Shown here: positions 9,476 to 17,384 of the stretch, piece by piece
How the letters are laid out: the number at the start of each line of letters is the position of its first letter
Position numbering within the stretch: the stretch's first letter is position 1
The notes under the pieces: model-generated
The model's input: only the letters and a program-made list of their open reading frames with translations
Told to the model about the DNA's origin: nothing
The model's database searches: none
Source: Pseudonocardiales bacterium
GTDB lineage: Bacteria > Actinomycetota > Actinomycetes > Mycobacteriales > Pseudonocardiaceae
Length of the DNA stretch: 49,482 nt
Direction of reading: 5' to 3'
NCBI GenBank assembly: GCA_019243635.1
Contig: JAFAUB010000036.1
Location: forward strand, 1 to 49,482
Made by a program: the position numbers and the translations under genes

Positions 9476-10153
9476 GTGCAGACGACCTATCCGCAGCGTG
9501 CGCGAATGACCCCCGGACAGCAACGCGCCTGGGAGCGGAGCTGGGGCCGGTGGGGCGAAGACGTAGTGGACCTGCCCGACGGACCGCTGGACGTCGCCGG
9601 GTGGTTCGGGCGCGCCGCGCCGGTCGTCCTCGAGATCGGCTCCGGGATGGGGGAGTCGACCGCTTCGATGGCGATCGACGCACCCGGCGTCGACCATCTC
9701 GCCGTCGAGGTCTACCGGCCTGGGCTGGCCCAGCTCCTGCTCCGGATCGAACAGGCTGGGATCACCAACCTACGGCTGCTGCGCGGCGACGCACATGCCC
9801 TGCTCGCCGAGCACGTCGCGCCGAGCGGCCTGCACGCCGTACGAATCTACTTCCCCGACCCGTGGCCCAAACGACGGCACCACAAGCGCCGGCTGGTACG
9901 CCCGGAGCTCGTCGCCCTGGTGGCATCGCGGCTGACCCTCGGCGGCACGCTGCATCTGGCCACCGACTGGGTGCCCTACGCGGAGGAGATGCTCGCGGTC
10001 TGCGCCGCCGAACCGGCCCTACGCAACACCGTCGGTGACAGCTCACCCGACGGCTTCGCGACGCGGCCGACCTGGCGGCCGGTGACCAAGTTCGAGCAAC
10101 GTGCCCGGGACGAGGGCCGCGTGGTGCGGGATCTGCTCTTCGTCCGGGTCTGA
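9476..10153 (+). CDS. trmB: tRNA (guanosine(46)-N7)-methyltransferase
   Basis: SAM-dependent enzyme that makes m7G46 in the variable loop of tRNAs. The Rossmann SAM-binding motif EIGSGMGES, the acidic ribose contact VEVYRPGL, and the hallmark DPWPKRRHHKRRLV are all present in order, with ATDW near the C-terminus. I place the start at GTG 9476, giving 225 residues; ATG 9506 is an alternative. The frame is open upstream to 9308 but that part has no family similarity. Confidence 0.93.
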   Translation: MQTTYPQRARMTPGQQRAWERSWGRWGEDVVDLPDGPLDVAGWFGRAAPVVLEIGSGMGESTASMAIDAPGVDHLAVEVYRPGLAQLLLRIEQAGITNLRLLRGDAHALLAEHVAPSGLHAVRIYFPDPWPKRRHHKRRLVRPELVALVASRLTLGGTLHLATDWVPYAEEMLAVCAAEPALRNTVGDSSPDGFATRPTWRPVTKFEQRARDEGRVVRDLLFVRV

Positions 10154-10247
10154 GACCGGTCGGTTGCGGCGAGTTTCGCGCGGGTCTCCGTGTGTCCGCC
10201 GGCGGTGTGCATCCCTGGAACTGTTGATTAGGGCAGGATCGGTGACT

Positions 10248-10883
10248 ATGAATCCGGCGCCCGCCCCGACCGTCCCGGTAACGCTGCTCGTCTGGGATGC
10301 GCCCAATATCGACATGAGCCTGGGCTCGATCCTCGGTGGACGCCCCAGCTCCGCGTCCCGGCCGAGGTTCGACGCACTGGGTCGTTGGCTGATCGCGCGT
10401 GCCGGGTCCGACAGCGAGCCTGAGGCGACTGTGTTCACCAACGTCGCATCGGGCAGCACGGACTTCGTGCGGCCCTGGGTGGAGGCGCTGCGCAACACCG
10501 GGTTCGCGGTGTTCGCCAAGCCCAAGATCGACGAGTCGGACATCGACGAGGACATGCTGACGCACATCCGGGCCCGTCACGAGCAGGGTGTGCTGCGTCA
10601 GCTGCTGGTGGCCTCCGGGGACAGCCGGGCCTTCCGGGAGCCGTTGGAGGATCTGGTCGCGCAGGGCGTCCAGGTCACCGTGCTGGGGTTCCGGGAGCAC
10701 GCCTCGTTCGCGGTCAACTCCGGGGTGCTGGGCTTCGAGGACCTGGAGGACATCCCGGAACTGTTCCTTCAGCCGCTGCCCCGGATCACCCTGGAGACGC
10801 TGCCCCCCGAGGGCGCGTGGCTTCCCCCGCTGCGGCCACTCACCGCATTGCTGCGGCACACCGTCGTGGAGGCCATCCCGTGA
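10248..10883 (+). CDS. NYN domain (PIN-like) putative ribonuclease
   Basis: A 211-residue protein with the NYN fold signature: an N-terminal hydrophobic strand ending in Asp-Ala-Pro-Asn (LLVWDAPNIDMSLGSIL), an internal IDESDIDEDML acidic stretch, and a strand followed by SGDSRAF. These acidic residues would form the metal-binding site of a PIN/NYN nuclease. Close homologues are common in actinobacteria beside trmB-like genes, and their RNA target is unknown. The ATG at 10248 begins right after a hydrophobic-free leader. It ends 70 bp before the jet remnant. Confidence 0.8.
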   Translation: MNPAPAPTVPVTLLVWDAPNIDMSLGSILGGRPSSASRPRFDALGRWLIARAGSDSEPEATVFTNVASGSTDFVRPWVEALRNTGFAVFAKPKIDESDIDEDMLTHIRARHEQGVLRQLLVASGDSRAFREPLEDLVAQGVQVTVLGFREHASFAVNSGVLGFEDLEDIPELFLQPLPRITLETLPPEGAWLPPLRPLTALLRHTVVEAIP

Positions 10884-10953
10884 TGCGGACCGCGGGTGTC
10901 GTAGTACCCGACGAGGGCGGTCATGAGTCGAACTGTCGGGGTCGGCCACTACC

Positions 10954-12409
10954 GTGTGCGCCGTGGCTCGTCACCCCCGGTTACCCGTCGAGCTGTTCCG
11001 CTTCGCCACCACCGAGCGGGCCGAGCTCAACACAGCCGTGCTCTACGCGTTCGAAGCGGCCAACGAGCGGTTGGAGACCTGGCTGACCCTGGGCGATGTC
11101 GCTACGCGGCTGCAGACCGTCGGCTACTTCGCTGCGCTGACCGACGAGGACCTGGTGCCGGTACTCGACCAGCTGCGCGACTGGCAGCTCATCGACCGCA
11201 CCCAGGACCACGCGGCGCACTACTCCACCGCCGAGGACTTCGAGCGCAACAACCTGCGCTACTCGCTGACCCGGCGTGGTGAGGCCGCCCTGGAGGGTTT
11301 CTCCCGCGCGGCGGCCGTGCTGGAGGCCACCGGCGCGCTGCAGACCGCCGTGCTCGACGCCATCGCCGAGCGCCTGGACGAGCTCGCCGCGATGCTGACC
11401 GACCCGACGGCCACCGACCGGCGGGTGTACAGCACGCTGGCCGAGCTGGAAGGTCACCTGGAGTCGCTGGTGGCCGGCGTCAAGCAGTTCAACGGCGAGC
11501 TGCAGCGGCTGCTGCGCGACGACTCCGGCGTGCTGGAGACCTTCCAGGAGGTCATGCAGGCTACCGTCGCCTACCTGCAGGAGTTCGTCACCAACCTCGA
11601 CCACCGGCAGCGCACCATCGCCGCCGCAATCGCCCGAGACGGGCTGCGCGCGTGGTTCCGGCCCGCCGACGGCAGCGCACCCCGCGCCGCGGCCCTGCAA
11701 GACGTCGCTCGCCGCGCGATCGTGGCCCTGATGCGGGTGCTGGAGCGGCACACCGAGGCGCGCCGCCGGGCCTGCAGCGCGGCGGCCGACTTCCGCGCCC
11801 TGGCCCGCGCCTTCGCGGCCTGCCCCACCAGCACCGACGCGCACCGGCTGGCTGCGGCCGCGTTCGGGCTGGGGCCGGCCCGGCACACCCAGCTCGGCCT
11901 GGCCGACGAGGATCTGGTACCCGCCGCCACCCCCTGGGCCGACGCACCGCGGGTGCCGGTCTCTCCGCACCTGCGCAGCCGCGGCCGCGTCGAGCAGAGC
12001 TCCCGCACCGCCGCTGTCCGCGACGTCCACGAGCTACGCCGCGCCCGGCAGCACCGCGCCGCCCACGAGCGCGCCGAGCTGGAAGCCGCCTGGGGGCGGC
12101 TGTCCACCGCGGGTCCGGTGCGGCTGTCGAGTCTGTGCGCCCTGGAGCCGCTGGGGATCCTGGAGCCCGGGCGCTTCGAGCGGTTGTTGGAGCTGCTCGG
12201 CCGAGCGCTCAGCGCGCCGCCCGATGCGACCGGCCACCGCCGGGGCATGTCCACTGACGGCCGGGTGGAGCTGGTGTTGCGAGCTCCCGCCGACGGGTCT
12301 CGGGGCCACCCTGCGCACTCGCAAAGGCGTTCTCACCGGTCCGGACTACATCGTCGACGTCCGGATGCCGGGCTCGGCGCTGCCGGCGGTCGCGGTAGGC
12401 GGGTCATGA
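10954..12409 (+). pseudogene. jetA: jetA-like Wadjet type II component (TIGR02677/DUF2397), frameshifted
   Basis: The kleisin-like subunit of type II Wadjet. The first about 450 residues match the TIGR02677/DUF2397 pattern (RYSLTRRGEAALEGF, then ELQRLLRDDS and STDGRVELVL). Near 12298-12306 the frame is lost: the family C-terminus TLRTRKGVLTGPDYIVDV continues one base out of frame and ends at TGA 12409, which overlaps the ATG of jetB. Without correction the frame runs on through jetB until 13629. One indel explains it. Sequencing error in a G-rich stretch is possible for this single lesion but not for the sum of lesions in the locus. Confidence 0.82.
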
Positions 12410-13391
12410 GCGGTCTCGGCAGCGCCACCCGGCCGTTGCGCCGGGACCGCAGCACCCGCTCCCCCTTCGACCGTCGCCGCTACACACTGCTGGCGATCGT
12501 CTGTGCTGAGCTGCTGGCCACCCCCGTCACCACCATCGGCCTGCTCGCTGACCGGGTCACGCACGCCACCGCGGCGGAACCGGGTATCGAGTCCTTCCAG
12601 ACCGCCCGGCGCGCCGAGCGAGGCGCGTTCGTCGATGCCCTGAAGCTGCTGGAGCGGGCCGGTGCGCTGCGCGCCCTGGACGGCACCGCCGAGTCCTACC
12701 TGGACTCCGACACCGCCAAGGTGCTGTTCCAGGTGGACACCACGTTGCTGCTGCGGCTGCTCGCCGCGCCGCAGGCACCCTCCGCTGTCGACCTCCAGGA
12801 CCCGACTGCGCTGACTCTGCTGACGAGAGAGCCGCGTTACGGGGCCGCGCCGGCCGGAGGTGAGGCCGCCGACGCGCAGCGCAACCTGTGGCTGCGGCAC
12901 AGCATCACCGGGCGCTGCTCGACGACCCGGTGGTCTACCGCGACGAGCTCACCGAGGCCCAGCTCGGCTATCTCGCCAGCCCCACCGGGCAGCGTCTGGT
13001 CCGGCAGGCCGCCGAGCAGGCTGGGTTCGTCCTCGAAGAGCGGGCCGAGGGCTACCTGCTCGTCGAGCCCGACGGGCTGGCCACCGACCAGCGTTTCCCC
13101 GACGACGCGTCGCACCCGAAAGTCGCCGCGCTGGTACCGCTCGATCATCTCGTTGCGGCTGGAGCGCCGGTCACCGACGGTGAGCTGGTCCAGCGCGCCG
13201 TCGTCCTCCTGGAACGGTTCCCCAGCTGGGCCAAGACCTACCGCTCCGAGGACGGGGCGGCCCGGCTCGCCGCCGACGCGGTGGACGTGCTGTGCGCCTT
13301 CAAGCTCGCCGCCCGGCAAGGCGGGGCGGTCCGGGCGCTGCCCGCAGCCGCCCGGTTCGCCGTCGCTACCCCGGTGCTGGAGGAAGTATGA
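12406..13391 (+). pseudogene. jetB: jetB-like Wadjet type II component (TIGR02678/DUF2398), frameshifted
   Basis: MukE-like subunit of type II Wadjet. Starts in an ATGA overlap with the jetA remnant and ends in an ATGA overlap with jetC. The first part (FDRRRYTLLAIVCAELLA) and second part (ALLDDPVVYRDELTEAQLGY) both look like TIGR02678, but they lie in different frames, with the shift near 12910. Compared with the family as I remember it, about 60 N-terminal residues are also missing. The product would be truncated at mid-protein. Confidence 0.8.
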
Positions 13392-16300
13392 CGGTGACCG
13401 ACCTGCCGCAGGCCCCCGGCGGGCAGGTACACAGCGGACGGTGACGCCCGCACCGGGCGGGCATCGTCAACATCTGGCGTTACCTCGACGAGGTGTTCGG
13501 CTTCCACCACGGCCGGCTGCTGCTGCGCGGCGCGAACGGCACCGGCAAGTCCAAGGCGCTGGAGCTGCTGCTGCCCTACCTGCTCGACGCCAACCTGCGG
13601 GCACACCGGCTGTCCACCTTCGGCAGTGACCGGTCCATGCACTGGAACCTGATGGGCGACGGCTACCCGGGCGCCACCCGGGTCGGCTACGTGTGGTTGG
13701 AGTCACCCCCTCCCGCATTCAGCGGGCTCAGCGGGGTTATTCGGACCTGAATAACCCCGCTGAGCCCGCTGAATGCGGTGGGCTGGAGTTGTTGCGTGGG
13801 GGGCATCCGTTGACGCGGAGTGAGCTTGTCGGGGCGATCGGGGGGAGGGGGCGGGTGTTCGAACAGGCTACTGAGGAGTATCGGGCGACGCTGCGCATGA
13901 CGTTGTTCAACGGCGTGCCGAGGGAGAAGTACGAGGCGCTGATCGTCGCGCTGCTGCAGCTGCGCACCCCGAAGCTGTCCGAGCATCTGGACCCCGAGGA
14001 GCTGTCCGGACTGCTGTCCCGCTCCCTGCCACCGGTCGACGCCGACGACGTCGCCGAGATCGCGGAGGGCTTCGAGCGCCTGGACCGGCACGCCGAGCAG
14101 CTGCACGCCCTGGAGGAGGAAGCCGGCGCCGCACGGCGGCTCGCCGATGTCGCCCGCCGCTACGCCCGCCGGGTGCTGCGCGCCGCCGCCGACCGGTTGA
14201 CCAGGTCCACCAGCGCCATGGACAGCGTCGCCCGCCGGGCCCGCGGCAGCGCCACCGCGCTGGCCGACACCGAGAACGATCTCACCGGCGTCCGCACCGC
14301 CGAGGGCGAGCTGGCCGGCGAGCACCGCGACCTGACCGCCCGGGCCGAGGGCATCCAGCTGCTGGATGCCTACCAGGAGGGCAAGCAGCTGCCCACGTTG
14401 CGGGCCGACACCACCGACGCGCGCCGCCGGGCCGAGGCCGCCGCCCGCACCGCGGCGGACGCGACGCGGACCGCCGGGCAGGATGCCGCCGCTGCCGCAA
14501 CGATGCGGGACGAGGCCGCGGCGGCCATCGAGACGGCGCGGCGGTCCAAGGACCTCGCCGCGGATGCCGCCGCGCTCGCCGGCCGTGCCGCGCTGGTCAT
14601 CCAGCTCGCCGGCATCGAGGATCTGCGCCGAGCCCGAGCGCTCCTCGAGGCGGGACTGGCCGCCCGGCGCGGCGACGTCGAGACGATGCAGCGGGCGCTG
14701 GCCGCGCATGCCGACGCGGTCCGCGACCACACGGGTGCCGAGCGGCGCCTGGAGACCGCCCGGGAGGAGCACGCCGTCGCGCGGAGCGCCGTTCGGGCCG
14801 CCGGCACCGCCCACGCCGACGCGGTGACCGCGCTGGCCGAGGAGCTGACCAGCTGGGGCGCGCGGTGCGGACTGCTGGACCTGGGCCCGCTGCCGGCGCT
14901 GGCCGAGCTGGCCGCCGACGAGCGTGCGCTCACCTGCGCGGTGGACGCCGCCGTCACCGCCGTCCGGGAGGGTCTCACCGCACGCCGCACCCGGCTGCGA
15001 GCCGATCGGGACGCGGTGGCCGCGCAGCGGGAGGAGGTGCAGGCTGCTCGGGACGCGGTGGCCACCCAGCGCGACGTGCCCCCACCGGCGCCCTACACCC
15101 GTGCGGCCTCCCGGGATGGCCGCACCGGGGCGCCGCTGTGGCGTGTGGTGGCCTTCACCGACGACCTATCCGAGCGGGACCGAGCCGGAGTCGAGGCCGC
15201 CTTGGAGGCATCCGGGCTGCTCGACACGTGGATACAGCCCGAGGGGACACTGGAGGGCGAGCCGCTCGACACCTTCGCCGACAGTGCACTGGGCAGCCCG
15301 GCGCCCGGCGGGTCACTGTGCGATGTGCTGGTCGTCGAACCCGACTCCCCCGTCGCCGCGGACCGGACCGAGCGGCTGCTCGCTGCGGTCGCGCACGGCG
15401 GTGAGAAGGCGTTCGACCACCCGGCGGCCCTTGGTGTGGACGGCAGCTGGCGACTGGGCCTCACGCATGGCCGGATGACCAAACCGGAGCCCGCCTACAT
15501 CGGCGCGGCCGCCCGGCAACGCGCCCGCGCCCGCCGGCTCGCCGAGCTTGACGAGCAGCTCCACGCGCTGGACACCCGGCTGAGCGAGCTGGACCAGGCG
15601 CTGGAGGAGGTCGAACAGCGCCGGGCACGGCTCGCCGCCGAGCTCGCCGCCCGGCCCAGCCACGAGCCGGTCCGCGTCGCGGCCCGCGCCTGGGACCAGG
15701 CTCAAGCCCGCGAGGCGGCCCGCGCTGACGCGCTCGCTCGGGCTGCGGCTGAGACGGGCAGCTCGGTGAGCAGGTCCGGGCCCGAGACCAGGCGGTGCGC
15801 CAGCGCGCCGCCGAGCTGTCCCTGCCGGCCACCCCCGAGGCGCTCCAGGACTATCGCGATGCGTTCGGCGCGTTCGGCACCGCCGCCCGGGGCTGGTTGG
15901 ACGACCGGGCCGGTGCCGCCGGGCTCACCGAGCGGGCGGCACTGGTGGCCGACCACGCTGACCGCTCCGCCACCCAGGCGCAGGCGGCCGCGACCCAGGC
16001 TCACGAGCTGGCCGACACCGCGGCCCGCCTGCGGTCCCGGTCGGACGCGGTCGAGGCCTCGGTCGGGGTCGCGTTCCAGCAGCTCGACGCCCAGCTACGG
16101 CAGATCACCGACCGGATCGAGGCGATCGAGGGCGAGCGGTCCACGCTGCGGTCCCGCGAGCTCGACCTGCGTGAGCGCATCGGTGGCCTGCGCGAGCAGC
16201 GCGACACCGACGCGCGCGAGGCCGCGGCTGCGGTGGCCGAGCGCGACGCCGCTGGAGAGACGTTCCGGCGGTTGGCCACCGGCACGCTCGGTGCCGACAC

Positions 16301-17227
16301 GCAGCTGGACCTCGACGTCGGCGACGGCGTCACCTCAGCGCTGGCCGCCGCCCGAGTGGTCGGTGCGCGGGTCAGCGAGCCCTTCGAGCAGCGCCACCTG
16401 CGCGACGCCCAGGGCCGCCTGGATGAGGCCGTGCACGAGGTGCGGGAGCGCCTCGCCGGCCGCGCTGACCTGCAGACCGAGGCCGGTGACGACGCGATGG
16501 TGCTCACCGCCACCGTCGACGGGCGGCCGCTGGGCGCCGCGGCGCTGCACCAGCTGCTGGCCGAGGAGCACGCGCGGCCGCCGCGGCGCTCACCGCCGAG
16601 GAGCGCGACCTGTTCGACCGCACCCTGACCGGTGACACCCGCCGGCACGTCGCGGACCGGATCCGCACCGCCGACGAGCTGGTCCGCGGCATGAACCGCC
16701 GGCTCGGCAAGGTGCGCACCGTGTCGAAGGTGCGGGTGCAGCTGGCCTGGCAGGTCGACCCCGAGTTACCACCGGGCACCCGCCAGGCCCGTGACCTGCT
16801 GCTGCGCGACCCCGCCACGCTGAGCGCCGACGAGCGCGACGCGCTGCACCGCTTCTTCCGGGAGCGCATCGCCGAGGCCCGCGACGCCCACGCCGCAGCG
16901 AGCTGGGAGGCCCAGCTCACCCAGGTCTTCGACTACACCGCCTGGCACCGGTTCGTCGTCACCGTCGACCTCGGCGAGGGCACCGGCCCTCGGCAGGTCA
17001 CCCGCAAGCTGCACGGCACCCTGTCCGGCGGGGAGAAGGCGATCGTGCTGCACCTGCCGCTGTTCGCCGCCCTCGCGGCGCACTACGAGGCCGCTCCGCA
17101 GGCGCCCAGGCTGGTGCTGCTCGACGAGGTGTTCGTCGGCATCTGGACCGGCACCGCTCTGGAACAGGCCGACCTCCCCGACTCCACCCCCACCCCGGTC
17201 ACCGCAGGCACGCTGTTCGACGACTGA
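13388..17227 (+). pseudogene. jetC: jetC-like Wadjet SMC/MukB-type ATPase (TIGR02680), multiply disrupted
   Basis: The condensin-like ATPase of type II Wadjet. The P-loop region (GANGTGKSKALELLLPYLL, near 13530) and the signature-like LSGGEKAIVLHLPLF plus Walker B LVLLDEVF near 17110 are recognisable, with a long coiled coil between. Lesions seen: TGA at 13442 (codon 19) where the family has Trp; the palindromic element at 13715-13776, with a frame change and apparent loss of flanking sequence; a frameshift near 15755; another near 16580; and a jump from the Walker B region straight to the family's C-terminal WTGTALEQ, implying loss of about 60 residues including the D-loop area. No functional product is expected. 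Confidence 0.87.
13715..13776. repeat. Palindromic element, copy 2 (28-bp inverted repeat) inside jetC
   Basis: Left arm 13715-13742 and right arm 13749-13776 are perfect reverse complements with a 6-nt loop (GGACCT). The outer 23 bp of each arm are identical to the arms of the copy at 3653-3713; the inner loop sequence differs. In jetC it introduces a stop in the original frame (after [19 protein letters not shown]). The arms are extended inward by TATTC/GAATA compared with copy 1. No clear target-site duplication is visible. Confidence 0.88.
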
Positions 17228-17384
17228 CTCAGGCACCCGAAACGGCACACCATTGCTGTCCTGTCCCTGGACATTGCAGACAGCGTCGGCTCTGGCGTGA
17301 TCTCGCGGAGTCCTTTCGAGACGGTGGCGGCTGTCGAGGAATCATCATGACGCCGAGCAGGTCGGGCTGTCACAATTGCGGGTT
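17228..17384 (+). other. Intergenic gap where jetD would be expected
   Basis: In intact type II Wadjet loci jetD (TIGR02679, topoisomerase VI-like nuclease subunit) follows or accompanies jetABC. Here only 157 nt separate the jetC remnant from the next gene, and no frame in it resembles a Toprim-containing protein. The gap holds no RNA gene or strong hairpin that I can see. Confidence 0.6.

Noticed and set aside
10954..13629. A single 891-residue JetA-JetB fusion protein
   Set aside because: The frame continues only because jetA lost its own frame near 12300; family C-terminus and ATGA stop lie one base away, and the jetB part itself loses frame near 12910.
15750..15800. Programmed frameshift in jetC
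   Set aside because: No slippery heptamer or downstream structure is evident, and other lesions (nonsense, insertion, deletion) already inactivate the gene.
17228..17384. Remnant of jetD
   Set aside because: Neither strand of this gap shows a Toprim-like or DUF2399-like segment.
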